DNA of 64,000 nt, taken from NCBI RefSeq assembly GCF_002355635.1, contig NZ_AP017558.1:2232001-2296000 (forward strand), given 5' to 3'. Position 1 is the first letter of the stretch. Every line of letters begins with the position of its first letter. Source of the DNA: Halopenitus persicus. Its GTDB lineage: Archaea > Halobacteriota > Halobacteria > Halobacteriales > Haloferacaceae. Made by a program: the position numbers and the translations under genes. Shown here in pieces: positions 48,453-56,763 of the stretch. The notes under the pieces were generated by a model. The model was not told the DNA's origin. It ran no database searches and saw nothing but the letters and a program-made list of their open reading frames with translations.

Positions 48453-49610
48453 ATGAATCTCACGCGTCTCCTCACCGGACTGGTCACGCTCATCGCGGTC
48501 CTCATCGCGCTCTCGATACTGGCGGGCGCGGCGTTGGGCCAGCCGATGGGCGTGAGCTACGTCGAAACCGGGAGCATGTCGCCGACGCTGGAGCCGGGGG
48601 ACGGGTTCATCGCGGTGCCGACCCCGATCGCCGGTCCCGTCGAGCCGGGCGACGTGATCGTCTTCGACGCGGTCAACCTCCACGGCGGGGGGCTGGTCAC
48701 ACACCGGGTGGTCGGCGAGACGGAGTCGGGCTACATCACCCGCGGGGACGCGAACCCGGTCACCGACCAGGACGGCGACGAGCCCCCGGTCGAGCCGGGA
48801 CGGATCGAGGCGAAGGCGTTGCAGGTCGGCGGCGACGTCGTGGTGATCCCGGGATTCGGTACCCTGGTCACCGGCGCGAGCGGCGCGGTCGGGTCCCTTC
48901 AGCAGTTCCTGGCGTCCACGTTCGGCACCCGGGCGTTCCTGGGGACTCAGGGGGCGGTCTACCTCCTGTTCGGGTTCGGCGTCGTCACCTACGTGCTCGC
49001 CTCGCTCGCGGAGCGGTCGGACTCACGACGGCGGGACCGCCACACATCTCGGTGGACCGGCTACGTCACGCCCCAAACCGTCATCGGCGTGATGGCGGTC
49101 GTGTTGATCCTCGCGGTGACCGCCAGCATGGTCGTTCCTGCCGGGACGCACACCTTCCAGTTCGTGAGCTCCGAGGTCGCCTCCGAGAACCCGAGCGTCA
49201 TCCAGCAGGGAACGACGAAGAACGTCACCTACGTCGTCCCCTCGAACGGTCCGTTCCCGGTCGTGGGGGTGATCGAGCCGACAAGCGGCGGCGTGACCGT
49301 CTCCCCGGAGACCGTCTCCGTCGCCGGCGGCGAGACGGCGAACGTGACCGTCACGATCCAGGCACCGCCCGACACCGGCGTGTACACGGCGTCGATCCGG
49401 GAACATCGGTACCTCGCGCTCCTCCCGACGGGCGTCATCCTGACGCTGCACGGGATCCATCCCTGGTCGCCGATCGTGGTCATCGACGTTCTCCTCGGCG
49501 TCGGGTTCGTTATCCTGGCCGTCGCGCTGATCGGGATCGACCCCATCCGGCTCGACCGGCGGCGCCATCCGGTGCCCCTCCGGGTTCGAATCCGTCGGTG
49601 GTTTAAATAA
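48453..49610 (+). CDS. Archaeal signal peptidase I (SipW/Sec11-like) with C-terminal extension
   Basis: This 385-residue protein has an N-terminal helix (residues 4-28), then the catalytic serine S41 in TGSMSPTLEPGD and the catalytic histidine H84 in VTHRVVGE. Archaeal and ER enzymes use this histidine instead of lysine. Then come FVSSEVASENPSV, an Ig-like beta region (about residues 260-330) and two C-terminal helices. Simple Sec11 enzymes are about 200 residues, so the extra half is a haloarchaeal addition. It would cleave signal peptides outside the membrane, possibly of the nearby exported protein. Confidence 0.88.
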   Translation: MNLTRLLTGLVTLIAVLIALSILAGAALGQPMGVSYVETGSMSPTLEPGDGFIAVPTPIAGPVEPGDVIVFDAVNLHGGGLVTHRVVGETESGYITRGDANPVTDQDGDEPPVEPGRIEAKALQVGGDVVVIPGFGTLVTGASGAVGSLQQFLASTFGTRAFLGTQGAVYLLFGFGVVTYVLASLAERSDSRRRDRHTSRWTGYVTPQTVIGVMAVVLILAVTASMVVPAGTHTFQFVSSEVASENPSVIQQGTTKNVTYVVPSNGPFPVVGVIEPTSGGVTVSPETVSVAGGETANVTVTIQAPPDTGVYTASIREHRYLALLPTGVILTLHGIHPWSPIVVIDVLLGVGFVILAVALIGIDPIRLDRRRHPVPLRVRIRRWFK

Positions 49611-49652
49611 CGGAACGGCGACTAGCTGCCGAGTCGGCTCTCCCGGGAGCGA

Positions 49653-50768
49653 TCACGGACCGCCATCCGACCCGACGCTTGCCACGGTCGCCTCGACCGT
49701 GACCGCGCCCAGATCGAGGACGACCGTCGAGCCCTGCCGGATCGATTCGCCCTTGAAGCGGAGGCCGGTGCTCGTCTCGCGCACCTGCAGATCGGCGGTG
49801 ATCGTCACGTCACGTTCGACCGGATGGTCGACGACGTTCACGCTGCCGTCGTCGCCGGTGGCGATGATGATCGCGGGCTCGGCGTCGACGGCCGACACCT
49901 CGGCGATCGTCTCGCCGCCGGTCCGTTCGGTCAACCCGGGCTCGATCGCGTCAGCCAGGTCCTCGTGGACGCCGTCCATCCGGAGGGTGACCCGACGCGT
50001 CGTGGTGTCGCCGAGGCCGGCGTCCGAGCCGACGCGCTCGATCGTGCCCGTGACCTGATAGTCGGCGGCGGGAAGCGTGAGGGTCTGGCCCGTGCGGAGG
50101 GGCGTCCCGCCGAATCGGAGGTCGCCGCCGTAACGAGAGGCGTCGAGCGATGCTACGAGTCGGAGCCGACGCGTTCCCGGCTCGGCGGTCGTGTAGGCGG
50201 TGGCCGCCTCGATCCTCGCGACGGTGCGGCCCGCGATCCGGACCTCGTCGCCGGGTGCAACGGCCTCGGCGGTCGCGGCACTTACCGTCTCCTGGAGGAC
50301 GACACGGGTCTCGACGCGGTCGATGGCATCGGACTCGCCGACCGACCGGATCGATCCCTCGGCCTGATAGCGATTCGTTGCGATCGAGAGGGTGCGTCCG
50401 AGCCGGAGCGGAGCGTCACCGTAGGTCACGTCCCCGTCGCCGTCGAGGGGGCCCCGTACCTCGACGCGCGCCAGGACGCCGACGCCGTTCCCGCGCGGCG
50501 TGAGGTGGACGTCGGTGATCGTCACCGACCGGGCGTCGGACGGTTCGTGGGTGTCGCCCTCGTTGATCGCGTCCGCGACGGCGGGCTGTTGGGTGCCCAG
50601 ATCCAGGGTGACGTAGGTCGTTCCGGTCTCGGGCTCCGGCGGGGCCGGATCATCGGAGAAGACGAGCGCGGCGCCTGCGACCACGACCGCGAGGACGAGC
50701 AGGACGGCGAGCGCGTCCACGACGTTCACGACGCCGAGGAGGTTTCCCTCGTCGTCTATGAGCTCCAT
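49653..50768 (-). CDS. DUF4330-like membrane-anchored protein
   Basis: This 371-residue protein begins MELIDDEGNLLGVVNVVDAL, the family's typical opening. A single helix follows (LAVLLVLAVVVAGAALVFSD), then about 330 extracytoplasmic residues forming three related beta-rich units. Each unit contains G-R-T-L-S/G-Q-T-L and a following Y-Q-A/V-x-G-x-I segment. The repeat suggests internal triplication. The role is unknown. It is convergent with the signal peptidase gene, which fits a secretion or cell-surface function. Confidence 0.78.
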   Translation of the reverse strand: MELIDDEGNLLGVVNVVDALAVLLVLAVVVAGAALVFSDDPAPPEPETGTTYVTLDLGTQQPAVADAINEGDTHEPSDARSVTITDVHLTPRGNGVGVLARVEVRGPLDGDGDVTYGDAPLRLGRTLSIATNRYQAEGSIRSVGESDAIDRVETRVVLQETVSAATAEAVAPGDEVRIAGRTVARIEAATAYTTAEPGTRRLRLVASLDASRYGGDLRFGGTPLRTGQTLTLPAADYQVTGTIERVGSDAGLGDTTTRRVTLRMDGVHEDLADAIEPGLTERTGGETIAEVSAVDAEPAIIIATGDDGSVNVVDHPVERDVTITADLQVRETSTGLRFKGESIRQGSTVVLDLGAVTVEATVASVGSDGGP

Positions 50769-50954
50769 CGTCGATCACCGTCCGGGGCCGGCGGTCGCGT
50801 ACGGACCATCGAAGTCATCGGTATCTGTGACACGCGTGCGGGAGGTACATGATTGTTGCCGTTTTCGTCCGGTGGACGCACCTCGGGCGGAACGAACGCG
50901 TCGGCGTTCGATACGGTCGGATCGGAGACGCGCTCCCCATCCAGAACAGTCGAC

Positions 50955-51061
50955 ACGGTGGGGTGGAGTGGGATGGGGTGGAGCGGGATGAGGTGGAGCG
51001 GGATGAGGTGGTGCGGGATGAGGTGGAGCGGGATGGCGTGGAGTGGCGTGAGATGGCGTGA
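50955..51061. repeat. 15-bp G-rich tandem array
   Basis: About six degenerate copies of ggtggagcgggatga run from about 50961 to 51058, varying at the last bases. They lie in the 410-bp gap 50769-51178, where I see no credible gene. The array is purine-rich on the plus strand. Confidence 0.85.
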
Positions 51062-51178
51062 GTGTTCCGATCGGCCCGACGCTTGGGGTGAGAATTTCGC
51101 GATCGCCCGGCGTTCCGGCTTTGTTCGCCCGCGTTCTGGGCTTGCTTGCCGTGCTATGTCTCGACTACGGGGTCGTCG

Positions 51179-51301
51179 CTACTCCTCTTCGACCTCGTCG
51201 GCGTCGCGTCGCTCGCTGAGTTTCTCCCAGATCTCCGTACAGCCCGCTCCGTCCTCGAGGTCCGCGAGGTGGTCGTCGTCCGCGGCGACTTGGTTACTCA
51301 T
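51179..51301 (-). CDS. 40-residue acidic protein with GCTEIWE motif
   Basis: This protein starts at the ATG at 51301: SNQVAADDDHLADLEDGAGC, then TEIWEKLSERRDADEVEEE. The single cysteine and the tryptophan in GCTEIWEKLSE are a pattern I associate with small haloarchaeal proteins, though I cannot name the family. A minus-strand TATA-like gataagctat (about 51321-51330) lies 20-30 bp upstream, so the mRNA is probably leaderless. The start codon falls inside a 21-bp dyad that recurs at 56001. Confidence 0.68.
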   Translation of the reverse strand: MSNQVAADDDHLADLEDGAGCTEIWEKLSERRDADEVEEE

Positions 51302-51313
51302 ATACTGAGTAAC
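51293..51313 (-). promoter_or_regulatory. Candidate operator GTTACTCA-N5-TGAGTAAC, copy 1
   Basis: This perfect 8-5-8 dyad (51293-51300 and 51306-51313) spans the start codon of the 40-residue gene and lies just downstream of its TATA box. The flanks ttg before and ttctgg after are also shared with the copy at 56001. A repressor dimer bound here would block transcription initiation. Confidence 0.7.
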
Positions 51314-51515
51314 TTCTGGATAGCTTATCAATCTTCCGGTGCCGGTCGCTCCGCCGTCGGTCGCTCTCGTGTCGGCGGCTACTTCGATGCCGGTCGTTCG
51401 GCGCCGATCAGTTGCGGTCGGTGATCGCTTCACGATCGAACACTGTGCTGCGATGATCGCTTCCCGTCAGCGGCGGTCGTCGTCGACAGCTCGAGCAGCA
51501 CTGCCGTACGAGGAA

Positions 51516-51552
51516 TATGGCCTGATTGGCCTGATTGGCCTGATTGGCCTGA
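51516..51552. repeat. 10-bp repeat GGCCTGATT adjoining the TrmB promoter
   Basis: Three exact copies of a 10-bp unit (ggcctgattg), plus a fourth start running into gatatac, span 51518-51552. Neighbouring copies form ggcc-tgatt-ggcc dyads. The array abuts TATA-like elements (gatatac at about 51550 and cttaaag at about 51562) 25-42 bp before the TrmB-family gene. A 10-bp period would put all copies on one DNA face. Confidence 0.8.
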
Positions 51553-51591
51553 TATACGGGGCTTAAAGGGACGCGCACGCCAGGAGAGGAT

Positions 51592-52449
51592 ATGGACGAC
51601 GAGCGTGACCCGATCGACCTGCTGGAGACGCTCGATCTCACGGAGTACGAGGAGCGGGCCTTAAACCGGCTCATCGAGCTCGGCCGGACGACCGCGCCGG
51701 ATCTGTCGGAGGCGACGGGCATCCCGAAGGCGCGAATCTACGGCGTGCTCGACGAGCTCGCCGACGCCGGCTACGTCAAGGTCATTCCCGGGCGACCGAA
51801 ACGCTACCAGCCGAAGTCGCCGGAGACGATCCTCGACCGGGCGGTCGAGAACCGCCGGCAGGCCTACGAGTCCTATCGGTCCGACATCGAGGACGTTCGG
51901 GAGGAATTCCTGGAGACGTTCGGGCCTCTCTACGAACGCGCGAGCGAGGACATCTCGCCGACCGAGGAACTGTTCCACGTCGTGGACGTCGGCGACCCCA
52001 GCGAGGCCGAGACCCGATCCCTGTATCGGGAGGCCGACGAGCGCGTGGACGTGCTGACGAAGAGCTTCGAGTACTTCGAGTCGGTCGAACCCGCCTTTGC
52101 CGACGCGGCCGAGCGCGGCCGGGATCTCCGTGTGCTCTTTCTCGACCCCTCGTTTTTAAGCGCGGAGAACGCCGCGGTGCAGGAACGGACGGTGACCCGC
52201 CTCCGGGAGCGATATCCCGGCGTTGCGCTCCGGTTCAGCGCCACGCGGTTGCCCTGGCGCGGAACGTTCGCGGACCCGAGTCTGGAGTACGACTCCGGTC
52301 GCGCCGTGTTGCTCGTCGAGGAGGAGGAGATCCCCCTTCATAAACGGCAGGCCGCGGTCACCGAGAATCCGTCGTTCGTGGCCGGGCTCGAGCGGTACTT
52401 CGAGTTGACCTGGGAGTACGACACCCTGGAGACCGATCCGTATTCGTGA
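51592..52449 (+). CDS. TrmB family transcriptional regulator
   Basis: This 285-residue protein has an N-terminal winged helix-turn-helix (LTEYEERALNRLIELGRTTA to IPKARIYGVLDELADAGYVK, about residues 12-65). A coiled segment and the C-terminal TrmB sensor-like domain (about 130-280) follow. The ATG has a good ribosome-binding site, ggagagg. TrmB proteins regulate sugar or central-metabolism genes in archaea. Three nucleotide-sugar genes follow on the opposite strand. The effector is not readable. Confidence 0.87.
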   Translation: MDDERDPIDLLETLDLTEYEERALNRLIELGRTTAPDLSEATGIPKARIYGVLDELADAGYVKVIPGRPKRYQPKSPETILDRAVENRRQAYESYRSDIEDVREEFLETFGPLYERASEDISPTEELFHVVDVGDPSEAETRSLYREADERVDVLTKSFEYFESVEPAFADAAERGRDLRVLFLDPSFLSAENAAVQERTVTRLRERYPGVALRFSATRLPWRGTFADPSLEYDSGRAVLLVEEEEIPLHKRQAAVTENPSFVAGLERYFELTWEYDTLETDPYS

Positions 52450-52575
52450 ACCGCCTCGGAGTCAAGTGGTTTGAGACGCGAAGCGTTTCGTCATCACGGA
52501 GATCGGAGATTTCCGAACGACCCTGAGCACTCGGCCTGCCCCTCCGGGTAGAAGCGTCCGGCAGTGCGGCGTTCA

Positions 52576-53559
52576 TTACGCCTCGTCCTCGGCGGACCGC
52601 TCGCGGAGCAGCCGGCGGATGGAGTCCGCGACCGTGTGCTCGGGTTCCCAGCCGAGGCCGGAGCGTGCGGCTTCGATGTCGACCGCGAAGGAGTCGACGA
52701 GCGTCTCATCGCGGGGGTTCTCAAGCAGCGTGATCTCGGGATCGAACCCGATCTCCTCGGCGGCGATCGCCGCGACGCGCTCGGCGACGGTCGTGATGTC
52801 CGGATCCTCTTTCGAGGCGATCTCGTACTTCTCGACGCCCGTCTCGCCGGCCGCGAGCGCGTCGAGGAGGCGTTCCGTGCTCCGGACGTACGCCCGCGCG
52901 ACGTCCGAGACGTGGACGTAGTTGCGCGCCTGGGTGCCAGGCTCGTAGACCGTAAGCGGCTCGCCCGCGAGCGCGCGGCCGACGAAGAAGTTGATGACCG
53001 TCCCCTTCGAGACGCGCTGGCCGTCGATCTCGTGTTCGCCGTAGAGGTTCGACTTGAGATAGAGGTGGGCCGGGAACGCGCCGTCGGCGAAGTCCTCGAT
53101 CGCGTGCTCGGCGATCACCTTCGTGCGGCCGTACCAGTTCATCGGGTCGCGGCCGGCGTCCACCGTGATCGGGAAGGAATCCGGGTCGCCGAGCACCGCC
53201 ATGCTGAACGGGAACACGAGCGCGGCGCCGGTCTTGCGGCAGAACCACGCCACGTTGTTCGTCCCCTGCACGTTCACCTCGTAGGCGAGGTCCCGATGCT
53301 CCTCGCAGTCGTCGACGCCGCTGATCGCCGCCAGATGACAGACGACGTCGGCGCCCTCGAGCGCGTCCTCGAGTGCGCCCCGGTGGCGGACGTCGACGTG
53401 TTCGACGTCGACGTCGCCGATCGAGCGCACGTCGCCGAGGTAGAAGTTGTCGAGGGCGGTGATCTCCCACTCCGGGTGGACCTCCTGGAGGAGGCGCACG
53501 ACCCGGCTGCCGATGAACCCCGCGGCGCCGGTGACCGCCACGGACGTCTGGCTTGACAT
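52576..53559 (-). CDS. NAD-dependent epimerase/dehydratase (extended SDR), nucleotide-sugar type
   Basis: This protein has 327 residues from the ATG at 53559. The Rossmann motif VTGAAGFIGSRVV (G-x2-G-x2-G) is at residues 9-21, with D in LDNFYLGD. The active-site tyrosine and lysine are in NWYGRTKVIAE, and FPFSMAVLG supplies the serine. The tail contains NPRDETLVDSFAVDIEAARS. UDP-glucose 4-epimerase-like activity is likely. It is the third gene of a minus-strand set, 103 bp after the preceding gene. Longer upstream starts do not fit the fold. Confidence 0.88.
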   Translation of the reverse strand: MSSQTSVAVTGAAGFIGSRVVRLLQEVHPEWEITALDNFYLGDVRSIGDVDVEHVDVRHRGALEDALEGADVVCHLAAISGVDDCEEHRDLAYEVNVQGTNNVAWFCRKTGAALVFPFSMAVLGDPDSFPITVDAGRDPMNWYGRTKVIAEHAIEDFADGAFPAHLYLKSNLYGEHEIDGQRVSKGTVINFFVGRALAGEPLTVYEPGTQARNYVHVSDVARAYVRSTERLLDALAAGETGVEKYEIASKEDPDITTVAERVAAIAAEEIGFDPEITLLENPRDETLVDSFAVDIEAARSGLGWEPEHTVADSIRRLLRERSAEDEA

Positions 53560-53662
53560 ACCCGAGTGGGCGGCTTCGGGCGGCAAATAGCCCCCGCTTT
53601 CGGAACTCGGATTTCCGAGTCGAGACCCGTCTTTCACCACTGCGACTGGAGTCCGATCGTCC

Positions 53663-54769
53663 TCACTGCGAGGCGATCGCGGCGTCCGCCTCGAACCGCT
53701 CCGCGAGCTCGCGGATCCCCTCCCGGAGGGACCGCTCGGGCTCGAAGCCAGTCCCCGCGAGCCGGTCGAAGTTGACGTTGTAGGAGGGACCTGGATGTTC
53801 CTCCTCGAGGTAGGTGATCTCGAGGTCGCGGTCGAGTTCGTCGCGGACGGCCTCGGCGATCTCCGCGATGCGGTAGTTGGCGTCGTTGTCGCCGACGTTG
53901 TAGACGAGGCGGTCCCAACGCTCGGGCTCGAGCGCGGCGGCCGCGTACGCCCGGGCGGCGTCGGTCACGTGGATGAACGGCCGCCAGTTGGAGCCGTCGC
54001 CGTAGACCGTGAGGGGGCGGTCGGTGAGCGCGCGAAAGACGAAGTGGTTGACCACGAGGTTGAACCGGACGCCGGGCGAGTAGCCGTAGTTCGTGCTCAT
54101 CCGGAGCGCGGTCCCCTCGAGGCCGTACTCCTCGATGGCCTCCGACAGCAGCGTCTCGGCCGCGAGTTTCGTTTCGGCGTAGGGGTTGATCGGATCCGGC
54201 TCGACGGTCTCGTCGATGTCCGTCGTGGCGGCGCGCCCGTAGACGTTACACGATGAGGCAAAGACGACGTTCGAGACGTCGAGCTTGCCGGCGGCGTGGA
54301 GGACGTTCTCCGTCGCGTCGTAGTTCACGCGCCGCGTCTCCTCGCGGCGGTCGTGCGTCGAGGAAGCGCCGGTGATCGCCGCGAGATGGATCACGGCGTC
54401 GGCGCCCCGCATCGCCGACTCGACGTCGCCGTACTCGGTGACGTCGCCGCGTCGGAACGCGATCGCGTCGTCGCTGGCGAGGCCGCTGCCCATCAGGTTG
54501 CGTGGCGAGGCGCTCGAGAGGTCGTCGAGGATGGTGACCGTCGAGACCCGATCGTCCCGGCGGAGTCGCGGGACCAGGGCGCTCCCGATGTAGCCGCAGC
54601 CGCCGGTGACGAGGACGTTCCGAGGAGGATCGACATCGTGCCGGGAAGCGTCGGCGTCGTGCCGGGAAGCGTCGGCGTCGTGCCGGGAGGCGTCGGCGTC
54701 GTGCCGGGAGGCGTCGGCGTCGTGCCGGGAGGCGTCGGCGTCGTGCCGGGAGGCGTCGGCGCCCGTCAC
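53663..54769 (-). CDS. NAD-dependent epimerase with a sevenfold-residue N-terminal repeat
   Basis: This 368-residue extended SDR has VLVTGGCGYIGSALVPRL after residue 50, VIHLAAITGASSTHDRREE, FASSCNVYGRA, and the catalytic NPYAETKLAAE. This is UDP-glucose epimerase-like. The first 45 residues are six copies of ADASRHD, encoded by a 21-bp tandem repeat just after the start codon, which no known epimerase needs. Its ATG overlaps the upstream SQD1-like gene by 4 bp, so they are co-translated. Confidence 0.88.
   Translation of the reverse strand: MTGADASRHDADASRHDADASRHDADASRHDADASRHDADASRHDVDPPRNVLVTGGCGYIGSALVPRLRRDDRVSTVTILDDLSSASPRNLMGSGLASDDAIAFRRGDVTEYGDVESAMRGADAVIHLAAITGASSTHDRREETRRVNYDATENVLHAAGKLDVSNVVFASSCNVYGRAATTDIDETVEPDPINPYAETKLAAETLLSEAIEEYGLEGTALRMSTNYGYSPGVRFNLVVNHFVFRALTDRPLTVYGDGSNWRPFIHVTDAARAYAAAALEPERWDRLVYNVGDNDANYRIAEIAEAVRDELDRDLEITYLEEEHPGPSYNVNFDRLAGTGFEPERSLREGIRELAERFEADAAIASQ
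54635..54760 (-). repeat. In-frame 21-bp repeat at the N-terminus of the epimerase
   Basis: Six copies of a 21-bp unit (on the plus strand gtcggcgtcgtgccgggagg and one base) encode ADASRHD six times, residues 4-45. Units differ only at a few third positions, so amplification is recent. The array starts only three codons after the start codon and ends before the Rossmann fold. Confidence 0.92.
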
Positions 54770-55998
54770 TCGGCCTCCACCTCGGAGAGGGCATCTTTCG
54801 TTTTCGCTTCCTCGTCGTCCGACGCGAGCCGGTCCTCGAGCACACCCGGCAGGAACCGGTCCTCGTGGGCTGCGATCGTGTCGCCGTGTTCGGTGAGAGT
54901 GGAGAGCACGTCACGGATCCCCTCCTCGAAGGTGACCGACTGGCCGCCGATGAGATCGAGGTAGCGCTCGTTCTCGATCTCCATCTTGTGGGTTTCGTCC
55001 TCGTCGCGGGGGTTCTCGAAGTGTTCGACCTCGGTGCCCAGATCGAACTCGGACGCGACGTCGGCGATGGTGGTTCCCATCTCGACGATGGAGATCGGGC
55101 GAGTGACCTGGTTGTAGACGACGTGGTCGGCGGGCCGGTCGTCGGGGTCGCCGAGCGCGAGGCGGGCGAGCCCCTCGACGGCGTCCTCGAGCGCGACGAA
55201 GGGTTTGCGCTGTTCGCCCTTGCCGTAGACCGTGATGGGGTAGCCCGCGACCGCCTGCGCGGCGAAGCGGTGGGCGACGACGCCGAAGTAGTAGTCGAAG
55301 TCGAACCGGGTGGCGAGCCGGTCGTCCGCCGCGGTTTCGGCGGTCTCGGTCCCGTAGGTGATCGCGGTCCGGACGTCCGAGACCGGGACGTCGAACTGCT
55401 CGTGGGCCAGGCGGAGGTTGGCGGCGTCGTGGCTCTTGGTGAGGTGGTACCAGCTGCCCGCCATCGCGGGGAAGGGAACCCCGTCGCGCTCGCCGCCGTG
55501 TTCCATCGTCGCGCCGCCCTCGGGGATGGGGAACTCGGGAGCGCCGTAGACGCCCGTGGTGGTCGTCTCGATCAGGTGGGTATCGGAGAGGTCGTTCTCG
55601 TGGAGCCCCCACGCGAGGTTGCGCGTGGCCTGCATGTTGTTGTGCTGGGTGAAGTTGGCCCGCTCGCCGTTGATCTGCGAGTAGGGCGCGGAGGGCTGTG
55701 CGGCGGCGTGGACGACCGTCTCCGGCTCGTGGACCTGGAGGAGCTCGTCGACGAACGACCGGTCGGTCAGGTCGCCCTCGACGAACGAGAGGTTGGTCAG
55801 GCCGTGGACCTCCTCGGCGGCCCGGAGTCGGTCGTCCATCGACGCGACGGGGATCGCCGACGTCGAGCCGACCTCGGAGACCCACTCCCGGCGCCCGAAG
55901 TTATCCGTCAGCAGGACGCGGTCGTCGGTCCGTGTCGCGATGCGCAGTGCAGTGGGCCAACCGATGTAGCCGTCGGCGCCCGTGACGAGGATCGTCAT
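54766..55998 (-). CDS. UDP-sulfoquinovose synthase-like protein (SQD1/Agl3 family)
   Basis: This 410-residue SDR begins MTILVTGADGYIGWPTALRI, the SQD1-specific GYIGWPTAL opening. It continues with TDNFGRREWVSEVGS, QPSAPYSQINGERANFTQHN (the SQD1 sugar-binding region) and ETTTTGVYGAPEFPIPEGG. The catalytic tyrosine and lysine are in SWYHLTKSHDAAN, and YGKGEQRKPFVALED follows. SQD1/Agl3 enzymes convert UDP-glucose and sulfite to UDP-sulfoquinovose, used for sulfated glycans or lipids. The C-terminal 30 residues are extra and acidic. It heads the operon and has an operator-like dyad at its start. Confidence 0.88.
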   Translation of the reverse strand: MTILVTGADGYIGWPTALRIATRTDDRVLLTDNFGRREWVSEVGSTSAIPVASMDDRLRAAEEVHGLTNLSFVEGDLTDRSFVDELLQVHEPETVVHAAAQPSAPYSQINGERANFTQHNNMQATRNLAWGLHENDLSDTHLIETTTTGVYGAPEFPIPEGGATMEHGGERDGVPFPAMAGSWYHLTKSHDAANLRLAHEQFDVPVSDVRTAITYGTETAETAADDRLATRFDFDYYFGVVAHRFAAQAVAGYPITVYGKGEQRKPFVALEDAVEGLARLALGDPDDRPADHVVYNQVTRPISIVEMGTTIADVASEFDLGTEVEHFENPRDEDETHKMEIENERYLDLIGGQSVTFEEGIRDVLSTLTEHGDTIAAHEDRFLPGVLEDRLASDDEEAKTKDALSEVEAE

Positions 55999-56000
55999 TG

Positions 56001-56021
56001 GTTACTCAGGAGTTGAGTAAC
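56001..56021 (-). promoter_or_regulatory. Candidate operator GTTACTCA-N5-TGAGTAAC, copy 2
   Basis: This perfect dyad (56001-56008 and 56014-56021) sits immediately before the ATG of the SQD1-like gene and overlaps the region 10-25 bp downstream of its TATA-like cttttaccc (minus strand, about 56026-56034). The flanks match copy 1 (ttg before, ctggg-type after). Confidence 0.7.
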
Positions 56022-56274
56022 TACTGGGTAAAAGGTTGTGGAAACGGGGTGGATGGCGGTGAGGGGGGACATACCTCGTACCGAGTGACACGGGCACCGC
56101 ATCGTCGGTGGTGTCTCTCTCGCCGCCCCCTTCGTGACGAGCGTTGGATCGAGGCACCGGTGGAGCACGCCGCAAAGCCGATCCGACCATTTCGATGTCT
56201 CCACTCCCCGTATGGGAACGGTGAGTACGGACCTACACGGCGTTCCTAAGTGGCACGACGCCGAACCGATCGGT

Positions 56275-56400
56275 ATGTGCAGCATCGATCTCTCGCCCGA
56301 CGTGCTGGATACGATCGCCGCACAGCTGGCGGATCGCGAGCCGATCGTCAGGCGGGAACTCGCGGTGTCGCTGTATCGGGAGGGATGTTTGTCATTATAT
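56275..56400 (+). pseudogene. Truncated UPF0175-type antitoxin gene
   Basis: From the ATG at 56275 the frame reads MCSIDLSPDVLDTIAAQLAD, then REPIVRRELAVSLYREGCLS. This matches the N-terminal half of UPF0175 proteins: a beta strand, then the family's L-A-x-x-L-Y-x-x-G-x-L-S-L motif. After LSL (about 56397) similarity stops at an AT-rich junction, cattatataactgc. The expected GKAAELAG half is absent. No partner toxin (PIN or DUF3368) is near. This is a decayed toxin-antitoxin fragment beside the origin. Confidence 0.62.
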
Positions 56401-56486
56401 AACTGCTCGTTCGTCAACGATTTGCAGCCACGCGGAACGCCTCGGACTCGCGAGGAAAGAGTTACCGAAACCGGTCACTGCCGGGA

Positions 56487-56734
56487 GACACACCCCACCG
56501 TGTCACGTGTTCTCCGAAAGATCGACTCCTGAATTCATCACTCATCGATCGAACACGGACACACACCACCGTGTCACGTGTTCTTCCCGAGGAATTGGAC
56601 CACCGGATCCGTCATCCATTGCTCGGACACGGACACACACCACCGTGTCACGTGTTCTTCCCGAGGAATTGAACCACCGGATCCGTCATCCATTGCTCGG
56701 ACACGGACACACCCCACCGTGTCACGTGTTCTTC
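56487..56734 (-). repeat. Left ORB cluster: four origin-recognition boxes, minus orientation
   Basis: Four copies of caccgtgtcacgtgttc, with upstream gacacac and cca stretches, have cores at 56496, 56567, 56641 and 56715, spaced 71, 74 and 74 bp. The intervals between copies 2-3 and 3-4 are almost identical over their whole length (gaggaattg through gctcggac). Read on the minus strand each is GAACACGTGACACGGTGGTGTG, a haloarchaeal ORB pattern. They end 30 bp from the stop of the Orc1/Cdc6 gene. Confidence 0.88.
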
Positions 56735-56763
56735 CCCAATCATCACCGACTGGCCACGCGAGA

